NCBI RefSeq assembly: GCF_024166365.1
Contig: NC_064819.1
Span: forward strand, 2,554,501 to 2,618,500
Direction of reading: 5' to 3'
Origin: Elephas maximus indicus
Taxonomy: Eukaryota > Chordata > Mammalia > Proboscidea > Elephantidae
DNA length: 64,000 nt
Under the pieces are notes generated by a model. It did no database searches. It was not told the origin of the DNA and saw only the letters and a list, made by a program, of their open reading frames with translations. Both the position numbers and the translations under genes were made by a program. Below are positions 22,604 to 33,570 of the stretch, piece by piece (positions within the stretch are counted from its first letter, which is position 1; every line of letters starts with the position of its first letter).

Positions 22604-23140
22604 ATGACTCAAAATGAGAAGAAACTGCTGCAACATCCATTAATAATCAGAACCTGGAATGTACAAACCATGAATCTAGGAAAATTGGAAATTGTCAAAA
22701 ATGAAATGGAACGCATAAACATTGATATCCTAGGCATTAGTGAGCTGAAATGGACTGGTATTGGCCGTTTTGAATCAGACAATCACATAGTCTACTATGC
22801 TGGGAATGACAACTTGAAGAGGAATGGTGTTGCATTCACCGTCAAAAAGAACATTTCAAGATGTATCCTGAAGTATAATGCTGTCAGTGATAGGATGATA
22901 TCCATATGCCTACAAGGAAGACCAGTTAACATGACTATGATTCAAATTTATACACCAACCACTAGGGCCAAAGATGAAGAAATAGAAGATTTTTATCAGC
23001 TGCTGCAGTCTGAAACTGATCGAACATGCAATGAAGATGCATTGATAATTACTGGCGATTGGAATGCCAAAGTTGGAAACGAAGAAGGATCAGTAGTTGG
23101 AAAATATGGCCTTAGTGATAGAAACAATGCCAGAGACTGA
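22604..23140 (+). pseudogene. RTE AP-endonuclease half, inverted copy
   Basis: A clean 178-codon frame encodes the start of the RTE protein: TWNVQTMNLGKLEIVKNEM, ILGISELKWTGIG (contains the endonuclease Glu), YTPTTRAKDEEIEDFY and ITGDWNAKVGN (the Asp/Asn motif). It stops at a TGA (23138-23140), after which homologous coding continues with breaks to about 23800. The enzyme would nick target DNA for target-primed reverse transcription. The frame lies on the opposite strand from its RT half. Confidence 0.88.
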
Positions 23141-23820
23141 ATGACAGAGTTTTGCAAGACCAACGACTTCTTCACTGCAAATACCTTCTTTCACCAACAT
23201 AAACAGCGACTATACACGTGGACCTCGCCAGATGGAACACACAGAAATTAAAGTGACTACATCTGTGGAAAGAGAAGATGGAAAAGTTCGATATCATCAG
23301 TCAGAACAAGGCCAGAGGCTGATTTTGGAACAGACCATCAATTGCTCATATGCAAGTTCAATCTGAAACTGAAGAAAATCAGAGCAAGTCCACAAGAACC
23401 AAAATATGACCTTGAGTATATCCCACCTGAATTTAGAGACCATCTGAAGAATAGATTTGACGCATTGAACACTAGTGACCAAAGACGGGACAAGTTGTGG
23501 AATGACATCGAGGACATCAGATATGAAGAAAGCAAGAGGTCATTGAAAAGATAGGAAAGAAAAAAAAGACCAAGATGGACATCAGAAGAGACTCTGAAAC
23601 TTGCTCTCCAACGTCAAGCAGCTAAAGCAAAAGAAGAATTGATGAAGTAAAAGAACTGAAGATTTCAAAGGGCATCTCCAGAAGACAAAATAAAGTATTA
23701 TAATGACATGTGCAAAGAGCTGGAGATGGAAAACCAAAAGGGAAGAACACGCTCGGCATTTCTCAAGCTGAAAGAACTAAGCAAAAATTCAAACCTAGAG
23801 CTGCAATAGTGAAGGATTCT

Positions 23821-25115
23821 ATGGCACTTCCTTAGAAAGCTACAAATAGAAATACCATATGATCCAGCAATCCCACTCCTAGGAATACATCCTAGAGAAA
23901 TAAGAGTCGTCACACAAATAGACATATGCACACCAATGTTCACCGCAGCACTGCTCAAAAGAGCAAAACAATAGAAACAACCTAGATGCCCATCAACAGA
24001 AGAATGGATAATCAAACCGTGGTACATACACACAATGGAGTATTACACAACGATAAAGAACAATGATGAATTTGTGAAGCATCTCATAACATGGATGAAT
24101 CTGGAGGGCATTATGCTGAGTGAAATAGGTCAATCACAAAAGGACAAATATTGTATCAGATCATTACTCTAAAAACTTATGAGAAGGTTTATACACAAAA
24201 AGAAACAATCTTCGATGGTTATGAGGGATGGGAGGGATGAGGATGGAAAAACACTAAATAGACAATAAATGGTAACTTTGGTGAGGGGTAAGACAAGTAC
24301 ACAATACTGGGGAAGCAAACACAACTCGTATAAGGCAAAGTCATTGAAGCTCCATAGATACCTCCAAACTCCCCGAGGGACCAAACTGCTGGGCTGAGGG
24401 CTGTGGGGACCATTGTGTCAGGGAACAATTAGCTCAAATGGCATAACATAGGTTATAAAGAAAATGTTCTACGTTCTACTTTGGTGAGTAGCACCTGGGG
24501 TCTTAAAAGCCTGTGAGCAACCATCTAGGAACTCCAGTGGTCTCACCCCTTTTGGATCAAGGAAGAAAGAAGAAAACTAAAGATACAAGGGAAAGATTAG
24601 TCCGAAGGACTAATGGACCACATCTACCACTGCCTCTACCAGACTCAGTCCAGTACAACTAGATATTGCTTGGCTACTACCCCCTGACTGCTCTGACAGG
24701 GATCACAATAGAGTCCTGGTCAGAGCTGCAGAAAAATGTGGAATAAAATTCTGAGTCACAAAATAGGACCAGATTTACTGGCCTGGCAGAGACTGGAGAA
24801 ACCCCAAGCGTATGGCTCCTGGATACCCTTTTAGCTCAGTAATGAAGTCACTCCCTTGGTTCACCCTTAAGTCAAAGATTGGACAGGCCCATAAAACAAA
24901 ATGAGACTAAAGGAGCATACCAGTCCAGGGGCAGGGACTAAGAGGCAGGAAGGAACAGGAAAGCTGGTAACAGGGAATGCAAAGTTAAAAAGGGAGAGTG
25001 TTGACATGTCGTGGGGTTGTTAACCAACGTCATAGAACAATGTGTGTACTAACTGCTTAATGAGAGACTGGTTTGTTCTGTAAACCTTCATCTAAAGTAC
25101 AACAAAAAAATTTTT
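23821..25115 (+). mobile_element. L1 ORF2 end and 3'UTR, continuing the element of 19268
   Basis: Resumes with 'agaaataccatatgatccag', then 'atgcccatcaacagaagaatgg', 'ctggagggcattatgctgag', then the afrotherian 3'UTR ('cttttaaagcc'-like 'ggggtcttaaaagcctgtg', 'ggtcacaataga'-like pieces) and the terminal 'gtaaaccttcatctaaag' with an A-rich end near 25110. Confidence 0.82.
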
Positions 25116-25419
25116 TTAAATAAAAAGGAACTTTTTGAGAAAAAGTCTTTTTGGGTAATGTGAAATTCTCTATTCATTTGTGTTTCTCATCAGTTTATAA
25201 ACAAGTAGCCCCCAATTTATGATGTGTTAAAGTTACGACCGTCCTTTTTTTTATTTTTGTACATCTTATCATTGGTAATATGCCCTACATACAATGTTGT
25301 AGCATGTAATTTGCTGATGTTATTCTCAGATGTTCGCTTACGGATGTTCAATTTTATAATTTACTGTTCAAAACACTGCTGTACAAATTTTGTTTTCTAA
25401 ACTAAATCAGCAGCTTTAG

Positions 25420-25680
25420 TTGTTTGAAAACACGGACCCAAACTCTGATTGCTTTGCTAACGTCAATACACAAATTCACGCAGCAGTGAGATGTTACTGC
25501 AAAATACATGAAGAAAAAAAGAAAAGGACCATAGAGACAACTCTCATGAATTTTCTGACTAGAAATGCCATCCCCATTCCCAGAGATAATCCAGACGACC
25601 CAGAACCTTCCACAAGTGGAGTTATTACCACAACGGACAAAATGCCAAAGTTACCCAACTCTTCTTCACTGTCAGAGTAA
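25420..25680 (+). pseudogene. Tigger transposase C-terminal fragment
   Basis: An 86-codon frame reads NTQIHAAVRCYCKIHEEKKK, then TTLMNFLTRN and an acidic, Pro/Ser-rich end DDPEPSTSG. This resembles the extreme C-terminus of Tigger/pogo-type transposases, as its position inside Tigger-like inverted repeats predicts. The catalytic DDE domain is not present in this piece, so it cannot transpose anything. It is not a host gene as far as I can see. Recognition is moderate, from composition and context. Confidence 0.45.
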
Positions 25681-25778
25681 ATCTTTACGATCTGTGTATT
25701 TTTTGATGAAGATCAAAGACTACAACCTTCAGTATGGATTATATCTCAACATAAAGAAAACAAAAATCCTCACAACTG

Positions 25779-26327
25779 GCAAGGGAGAATGAGGAAAACC
25801 AAAGACACAAGGGAAAGATTATTCCATAGGCCAAATGGACCACAACTACCACTGCCTCCACCAGACTGGGTCCTGCACAACTAGATGGTGCCCTGCTACC
25901 ACCACCAACTGTTCTGATAGGGATCTCAATAGAGGGTCTCGGACAGAGCTGGAGAGAAACGCAGAACAAAATTCTAACTCACAAAAAAAGACTAGGCTTA
26001 CTGGTCTGACAGAGACTGGAGAAACCCCAAGAGCATGGTCCCCGGTCATCCTTTTAACTCAGTAGTGAAGTCCCTCCTGAGGTTCATCCTTCAGCCAAAG
26101 ATTAGACAGGCCAATAAAACAAAATGAGACTAAACAGGCACACTAGCCCAGAGGCAAGGACGAGAAGGCAGGAGGGACAGAAAACCAGGCAATGGGGAAT
26201 CCAAGGTCTAGAAGGGGACAGTGTTGACATGTCGTGCAGTTAGCAACCAATGTCACAAAACAATGCTATTAATTAATGAGAAACTAATTTGTTCTTTAAA
26301 CCTTCATCTAAAGTACAATAAAGGAAA
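25779..26327 (+). mobile_element. 5'-truncated L1 tail nested in RTE
   Basis: About 550 bp of L1 3'UTR ('gaatgaggaaaaccaaagac', 'gttgacatgtcgtgcagttag', 'aaaccttcatctaaagtac'). It is flanked by a 17-bp direct repeat aaaaatcctcacaactg / aaaaattctcacaactg (25762-25778 and 26328-26344) with one mismatch. Confidence 0.9.
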
Positions 26328-26638
26328 AAAAATTCTCACAACTGCACCAATATGCAACATCACGGTAAATGGAGAAAATACTGAAGTTGTCAAGCATTTC
26401 ATTTTACTTGGATCCATAATCAACATCTATGGACGCAACAGTCAAGAAATCAAATGACATATTGCATTGGGCAGATCTGCTGCAAAACACCTCTTTGAAG
26501 TGTTGAAGAGCAAAGATGTCACTTTGAGGACTAAGGTGCGCCTGTCCCAAACCACGGTATTTTCAACCTTATATGCATCCAAAAGCTGGACAGTGAATAA
26601 AGACCAAAGAATAATTGATGCCTTTGAATTATGATGTT

Positions 26639-27117
26639 GGTGAAGGATACTGAGTCTACCCATGGACTGCCAGTTGGTGAAGGATACTGAGTCTACCCAT
26701 GGACTGCCAGTTGGTGATGGATACCGAGTCTACCCATGGACTGCCAGTTGGTGAAGGATACTGAGTCTACCCATGGACTGCCAGTTGGTGATGGATACCG
26801 AGTCTACCCATGGACTGCCAGTTGGTGATGGATATCGAGTCTACCCATGGACTGCCAGTTGGTGAAGGATACTGAGTCTACCCATGGACTGCCAGTTGGT
26901 GAAGGATACTGAGTCTACCCATGGACTGCCAGTTGGTGATGGATACTGAGTCTACCCATGGACTGCCAGTTGGTGATGGATACTGAGTCTACCCATGGAC
27001 TGCCAGTTGGTGAAGGATACTGAGTCTACCCATGGACTGCCATTTGGCGAAGGATACTGAGTCTACCCATGGACTGCCAGTTGGTGAAGGATACTGAGTC
27101 TACCCATGGACTGCCAG
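26639..27117 (+). repeat. 37-bp minisatellite, about 13 units, inside RTE
   Basis: The unit is 'ggtgaaggatactgagtcta' + 'cccatggactgccagtt'. Two main variants alternate irregularly: 'gaaggatactgag' and 'gatggataccgag' (also 'gatggatactgag' and 'gatggatatcgag'). The unit is a diverged RTE segment that is single-copy in all other RTEs here. Confidence 0.95.
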
Positions 27118-27595
27118 AAGAAAGCAAGGCTTGCCTTGGAAGAAGTACAGCTAGAATGTTCCTTGGATGTGAAGATGTTAAGACTTCATCTCACCTACTT
27201 TGGACATGTTATCAGGAAGGGACCAATCCCTGGTGAATGACATCATGCTTGGTCAGGTAGAGGGTCAGTGAAAAAGAGGACGATGCTCAACAAGATGGAT
27301 TGACACAGTGGCTGCCACAATGGGCTCAAACATAGCAGCGACTGTGGATGATGACGCAGGACTGGGCAGTGTTTCATTGTATGTGGGGTCGCTATGCTCG
27401 ATGGCACATATCAACAACAACGCATGTATGTATTAAAATATATCTCTGAGTTTACATGTAATGTTTCCAAAACCCAAAGACAAATAAAGATCAGATTTAT
27501 AAAGATGCTGATAATCATTCAACTCACCTCAGAACTGACTTACATGGAGTCGTTGAAACAGGGCCTTGTCGTAAATCGGGGACTACCTGTATCTG

Positions 27596-28086
27596 CTTTC
27601 TTTCAACACATAATTTCAAAATTCTATTTAGTTACCAATCCTCCCCAATTTCCCTAATATGGGGAAAATGTGAAATCGCCAGAAATAAGCACGGGCATTT
27701 ACTTAGGAGAAAACTAGGTCTAACTGCTCAGTGGAAAATCATGTTGTCTTCCCATCAAGAAGCAAATTAGTGGTATATAAAAAAAAAAAAGTATAGGTTA
27801 ATTTAAATTGCATCTTCATATGCTACAAAGATATAAACTTAATTCTCACAAAATTTTGAAGAATTAAATTTCCTTAATTAAAAATATTTTATAGCACATT
27901 GCTTAAACATTACATTTTTATGGATCTCCTGGATTTGTTTCTACGCACATCTGCATTTTTTTTTTTACAAAAGTTGAATCATAAGCAACTTTGTGGTCTG
28001 TTTTTTACTTAATGTAAGCATTTCTACATGTTATTAAATATTCAAAATCATGATTACAGGCATTTATGTTTAATACCATAGGTATA
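27596..28086. other. AT-rich DNA, possible old L1 traces
   Basis: A-run at 27780, and 'ggatctcctggatttgtttc...tctacatgttattaaatattc' resembles very old minus-strand L1 sequence. No gene is seen. Confidence 0.35.
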
Positions 28087-28247
28087 TACCAAAAAAAAAA
28101 AAAAAAAAACCCATTGCCGTCGAGTCAATTCTGGCTCATAGCTACCCTATGGGACAGAGCAGAACTACCCCATTAGGTTTCCAAGGAGTGGTTGGTGGAT
28201 GGTGGATTTGAACTGTCAACCTTGTGGTTAGCAGCCTGAGCTCTTAT
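28087..28247 (-). mobile_element. AfroSINE, short type, with A-rich tail
   Basis: A plus-strand A-run (28091-28109) is followed by 'cccattgccgtcgagtcaatt' and ends 'ggttagcagcctgagctctta'. An 8-bp 'ggtggatggtggatt' local duplication is present. The far head ('ccaccagggctcc') is missing. Confidence 0.9.
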
Positions 28248-28449
28248 TTCTATTCTTTTTAAATGTTTTATGCATCTTTACTATTTTCTTCGCTCTCTGA
28301 ATTTTGCTATATGAGGTACTATTTAAATTTATCTTCTTCAGCACTTTAATAATCCCCTACCTGGAATGTCCCACTACCTGGTCTATTTGGTCCAACTCAT
28401 TAAATCTGGAAATCCTGGGGCATATCTGTATGATAGCGCAGGTGTGTTC

Positions 28450-28872
28450 TCAGGTGCCATCAAGTCAGTTCCAACTCATAGCAACCCTAGGTACAACAGA
28501 AAGACACTGTCCAGTCCTGCGCGCTCCTCACAATTGTTGTTTTGCTTGAGCCCGCTGCTGCAGCCACTGTGTCAATCCACGTTGTTGAGGGTCTTCTTTT
28601 TCGCTGGCCCTCAACCAATCATGTCCTTCTCCAGGGACTGATCCTTTCTGATAACATATGCAAAGTATGGGAGACATAGTCTTGCCATCCTTGCTTCTAA
28701 GGAGCATTCTGGTTGTACTTCTTCCAAGACAGGTTTGTTCATTCTTTTGGCAGTCCATGGTATATTCAATATTCTTCACCTACACTGTAATTCAAGGGCG
28801 TCAATTCTTCTTTGGCCTTCCTTATTCATTGTCCAGCTTTCGCATGCATATAAGGCGATTGAAAATATCATG
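28450..28872 (-). mobile_element. 5'-truncated RTE tail
   Basis: 'caggtgccatcaagtcagtt' (the tail, in reverse) through 'cattgtccagctttcgcatgc'. It corresponds to the last 420 bp of the RTE. Confidence 0.9.
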
Positions 28873-31800
28873 ACTCGCGTTTAGGTACATGAGTACATGA
28901 GTACCCACTTACATAGTGAGTCTTCAAGGTGACACGACAGCACCGCATAACACTTAATACAGGTACTTTTCACGCCCAGAAGAAAACTTCCTCCTTGTTG
29001 GTGATTTCAGTAGCTGCTCTACTTCTTGTCTTGGTAGGACCCTGAGGACCTGTTTATGAGTGTGCTGTTACCCCCTTTTGTGTGTAATTGCTATCGTAAG
29101 CTCTAATTTCCTTTATCGGTAACTAAATCTTACATCCTTTAACAGTGTTTGTGGGCTGCTTTCCGTCCATCACGTCACCCTGGTGTTTTGCACCTGAGCA
29201 GTCAGTGATTGGCTATCAGTCACAGAGGTTCGTGATGCCAACCTGAGATACTGTGAGGTACACAAGAGGATGCAATAATGGAGGCCTACACTAGAGCTTT
29301 CCCTGTGAAGCTGAGCCATGGTATATCTCGAGAAAAAGAAATAAGCCAAAGGCATAATATGCAGGATACAGTTTTAAATCTTTATTTTCAAACTACACAA
29401 GTAACCTGCTTGTATAAAAACATATTCTCAAAGAATACAGACATGCATAAAGTTAAATGGAAAAGTTTCTTAACTCTACAGTCCACGCTTCAGGGCTAAC
29501 ACATCATTTTTTAAGGCCTTTTCTTGTTTCTTGCACTTGCTCACACAAACTACAAACATTTCTGGAACAAGTTATATCATAACTAAATTCAAAGAGTACT
29601 CCGTGTTTCAAAGCTTTTTTTTTCAAAACTCAAGTCCAAAAACAATACTTGCTTCTTTGTAAAAAATTTAAACAGCACAAACATGTATGAAATATAATGT
29701 GAATATCTTCACGTCTTCCAGTTTATGCCCCTCCACTTTTAACAATCTGGTAGCATCAATCCCAGACATGTCCCCATATATACCTAAGTGGGTACTCACG
29801 TACATATTGGTCCTGAAATAACAGGACACACAAAATGCAAAGAGTAACAAACACCATTCTCTGCTGCTTCAATCTCTTCTGTAGGTGGATCTTGCTCCTC
29901 GGACAAAATTTGGGGCAGACCCCAGGACGTTCCTGGTCACAATTACATAAAAAAAATCCTCTAGTAATTTTTAATCACAAACTATCCACCGGAAACATCT
30001 CAGTCAGCTCCTTTGATACGGGTAATGGCTCTCCCCACCCAGTCTCTTACCTCCTCCCTCATCTCATTTCTGCTTCTGACCCTAAACTGCCGGCCCCTTT
30101 CTGCTAAGGCAACCTTGCCCCTGTCAGGAAGGCTTGTGGCTGGGTGCCCAGACCAGCTCACTTCTGCCTGGCCCACATCTGTCCACAGACACCTCTTTGA
30201 TGGCGCACGCCTAGAAATTTACCCTACAGGTACATTCACACAGATGCTCAAAGGCATTTAGTCAAGGATATTTACTGCCACATTGGTTTCCAGTAGCAAA
30301 AGACTAGAAACACCCTAAAGGCTCATCAAAAGGAGACTGACTAAGTAAGTCATGGTATTATATTACACCATCTGAAATTGCCCATTTTCAACATTTTCTG
30401 CCTCTAGAAACAGCAATGATGGCTCCATCTAATATTTCTACCCATACAACGTACTGATATGTACTGATAACAACTAAATATATATAATCTCATTTTAAAA
30501 GTAAGTTGCAAACTCTTGCATAATACTTATCCTTTGGGATGTGGAGAATATACATATATATGTTTACAAATACACCAAATATCTCTGGAAGAATTGCCTT
30601 TGAGGAGGGGAAATGGGGGATGGGGTACAAGGGAGACCTTCCTATACTCCTTACATAGAATTTAAAATTTTTTTGCCACATCCATGCATTTTCTATTCCA
30701 AATATGAATTAATTTTTCAGTCTTCCTAATAAATAAACTTAAGGCTATAACATTTCCTCAGGGCTCAGGGTACAATTTTGGCCACCAGTCATAAATTTTG
30801 ATATATAATATTTCCATAGCAATTAATTTCTAAACAGTGTGTGAAAAAAAAAAAAACAGTATGTAGCTTCCGTTAAATTTTATATAGTTGTAAAGATAGC
30901 AAAAAAAGTAAACATTACCCCAACCACATCTTTTCTTTCTGAGGATGAAAAATGAAGTCTCCACTACCATATATCCAATTCCACCCTTCTCCAATTGTGA
31001 ATCCATCTGGCATCAATTTTGCTGATCTTTCTACAGGGTTATATATGTGTATATTATCACATACACATAAATTTTTTACAAAAGTGAAATTATATATTCC
31101 ACTCTGAAGCATGTTTTGTTTTTACTTATGAAAATCATTATGGACATCCTTCCAGATAAGTACATACCAATTTAGTTATGGATGAGCCATAATTTATTCA
31201 ACTGTTCTCTCCACTGATGAATATTTCCCTTATTCCTCCCCCTCCATTTTTTTGCTATTAAAAAAATGCTGGAGAAACGATGCAATGAACCATCTTTTAA
31301 ATTGTTGTCAATCCAAAAGACATCTTGTTCTTATTTAACTTGCGTGTCCTTGAAGACTAGTGAGACTGAATACCCTTTCACATGTTGTAAGTCATTTATA
31401 TTTTCTCTTCTCTGACTTGCTTATTTTCAGTACCTTGTCATCTCCTTCCTTGTAATTTGTTTGTATATTCTCTTCAACCTGAGTAAACAAAAAGCTTTCC
31501 AGAGCTTTCCCCTTTTGTTAATATTTTTTGTTAACTTTTCTCTTGCATTATGATTGGCAATAAATAATATCTAAATTTTAGAATTTGAGATTTTCTCTGT
31601 AGCCTTTCTACATATTTCTGTTAAGTTTTTAAAATATTTGAAGAGTATGTATTACTCCTTAGGTACAAAATTACACTAAATATTAAATAAAGCTAAATGT
31701 TTGTTGTCTAGAACTAAACTTTGTTTGATAACAATATTACTAAGCATTTTCTTTCCATCAACATCTGCTCCGTGAGTGTTTGCATTTTTTTTGTTTGTTT

Positions 31801-32164
31801 GTTTACCTCTCTGTATTTTTTTGTTTGTGTCAACACAAATCTGGAGTTTTTCTACACAGTCTGAGAGATTTTTACTTTAAACAATGGCAATTTATTCCAA
31901 ACCAAACAAAACCCAGTGCCACTGGGTTAATTCCAACTCATAGCAACCATATAGTCATATTTATTATAACTATTATTACATTTGATCATATTCTATTCCC
32001 TCTTTTCCCCTTGCCTAATAATTTTGTTTGTTTCTCTTTATTATCCTTAATATCATTTCACTTTGTCTATTCTATTTGTAGGAATCCTTTAAATTTTTAA
32101 GAAACCTACTCTAGTGGATACCTATTGAACATTTTCCCCATCCCACTTCATCAAATTCCCCAAT
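28873..32164. other. Mostly single-copy DNA with old L1 traces, no gene seen
   Basis: Old L1-like phrases are visible near 30260-30370 ('gcaaaagactagaaacacc') and 31080-31290 on the minus strand ('ccataatttattcaactg'). A short AfroSINE tail remnant (minus, about 31905-31955, 'gtgccactgggttaattcc') is present. Positions 29930-30260 are GC-richer, with short open frames and no recognisable domain. Confidence 0.45.
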
Positions 32165-33570
32165 TTAAGCTTAGGTATGTAGAATGGGGCATCAGGATTG
32201 GAAGAAGACTTATTAACAATCTGTGTTATGCAGATGACACAACCTTACTTGCTGAAGGTGAAGAGGACTTGAAGCACTTACTAATGAAAAACGAAGATCA
32301 CAGCCTTCAGTATGGATTACACCTCAACATAAAGAAAACAAAAATCCTCACAACTGGACCAATAAGCAACATCATGATAAATGGAGAAAAGACTGAAGTT
32401 GTCAAGGATTTCATTTTAATTGAATCAACAATTAACACCCATGGAAGCAGCAGTCAAGAAATCAAACGATGCATTGCATTCGGCAAATCTATTGTAAAAG
32501 ATTGCTTTGAAGTATTAAAAAGCAAAGATGTCACCTTGAAGACTAAGGTACCCCTGACCCAAGGCACGGTATTTTCAATTGTCTCCTATGTGTGCAAAAG
32601 CTGGAGGATGAATAAGGCAGGCCAAAGAAGAACTGATGCCTCTGAATTGTGGTACTAGCGAAGAATACTGAATATAGCATGGATTGCTGATTTAGAAAAT
32701 AATACTGCAATTATTATTCCCTGTCCTTGAGCAAAGGGAATGTGACCCAGCTGAAGCTGGGTAAACAAGGACTCACAAGGACACATCAACTGGGCCCTGA
32801 GAAAAAGACAATAGAGGGGACAATCTTAGAAATTATCTTTCAGGCAAGAAAAATATCTTTTAGGGAACTTTTCATATAAAGTCAATCAAACATTAACACA
32901 AGACTTTGCACTCTTATCTTTTTCTATTGACATTTAGTAAACAGAAATTTGTTGGAGCAATGAAGACCCTTCTCACTGTCAGTTACTGAAACCTATACCA
33001 ATGATTGTTAAGACAATTCAAAATGTTAAGATCACAGTTTCTAGCCAATCTGTGAAAAGATGAACCTTTCAACGAATCTACCCATTTTTGTGATAATATA
33101 TACTGACGATTCTGTAACTTTCCTCGGATTCGGGCAGACGTTAGCTCTGGCAGCCTGCTTGTCTGCTTCCCACTTCTGTCTTTTTAAATATATGCCGAAT
33201 AAAGCTTTCTTTTTGCTTTACTATGTGATTTTTTTTTTCCCCTACGACACTGCCAAAAGAAGGAACAAATCTGTCTTGAAAGAAGTACAGCCAGAATGCT
33301 CCTTAGAAGCAAGGATGGGGAGGCTTTGTCTCAAGTATTCTGGACTTGTTATCAGGAGGGACTAGTCCCTGGAGAAGGACTTCATTCTTGGTAGAGGGTC
33401 TTTGAAAAAGCGGAAGACCCTCAAGGATGGATTGATACAGGGGCTGCAACAATGGGCTCAGGCATAACAAAAGACTGTGATCCTGAGGATAGCACAGGAC
33501 GGGGCAGTGTTTCCTTCTGTTGTACACAGGGTTGCTATGAATCAGAACTGACTTGATGGCACCTAACATG
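32165..33570 (+). mobile_element. RTE LINE 3' half, split by an ERV1 solo LTR
   Basis: The RT segment 32165-32687 keeps the frame EWGIRIGRRLINN, CYADDTTLLAEGEEDL and KTKILTTGP for about 160 codons. After the LTR, 33254-33570 holds the C-terminal coding end and the tail 'gacttgatggcacctaac'. It is 5'-truncated. Confidence 0.88.
32688..33249 (+). mobile_element. Solo LTR, ERV1-like, in RTE
   Basis: 562 bp beginning TGATTTAG and ending TACGACA, so TG...CA termini. A TATA-like 'tttttaaatatatgccg' lies 5' of 'gaataaagctttc' (a polyadenylation signal), the usual U3-R arrangement. It interrupts the RTE phrase 'catgga(t/c)tgccaaaag', and the flanking 4 bp are TTGC (32684-32687) and CTGC (33250-33253), a 4-bp duplication with one change. 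A 4-bp duplication fits gamma-type (ERV1) elements. Confidence 0.65.

Larger units (their letters stand above)
20611..23820. mobile_element. Full-length RTE LINE split by a 5' inversion (twin priming)
   Basis: A perfect 13-bp target-site duplication ATGGCACTTCCTT (20598-20610 and 23821-23833) bounds one 3.2-kb insertion in L1. The left part (20611 to about 22240) is the RTE 3' half on the minus strand: its tail is at 20611, YADDTTLL is near 21370, and the fingers region is near 22080. The right part (about 22241-23820) is the RTE 5' half on the plus strand: the 5' end is 'gtcagtttgtcatactgtgg', the endonuclease ORF is at 22604-23140 with GDWNAKVGN, and it ends 'gtgaaggattctatgg'. The two halves meet at the same internal point of the element (between 'aaggattctatgg' and 'gggaaaatattaaat'), so little or nothing was lost. 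Confidence 0.9.
25700..27416 (+). mobile_element. RTE LINE fragment with nested L1 and minisatellite
   Basis: RT-coding text 'atgaagatcaaagactacaac' to 'caaaaatcctcacaactg' (25700-25778) is followed by an L1 tail, then RTE resumes at 26345 ('gtaaatggagaaaatactg') and runs to 'cgatggcacatatcaacaac' at 27416. At 26639 the phrase equivalent to 'ggcgaagaatattgaatat...gaactgcca' of the intact copy has been amplified into 13 tandem units. Confidence 0.85.
25197..27595. mobile_element. Tigger (pogo-type) DNA transposon, interrupted
   Basis: The left end 'aagtagcccccaatttatga' and the right end 'gtaaatcggggactacctgt' are imperfect inverted repeats of the Tigger 'caggtagtccccgacttacg' type. Between them are a degenerate transposase tail and a composite RTE insertion (25700-27416). 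The remaining Tigger sequence at the right is 27417-27595. Confidence 0.65.

Noticed and set aside
26639..27117. Regular repeats that could suggest a CRISPR array
   Set aside because: Units are directly adjacent with no spacers, derive from an RTE, and lie in mammalian DNA.
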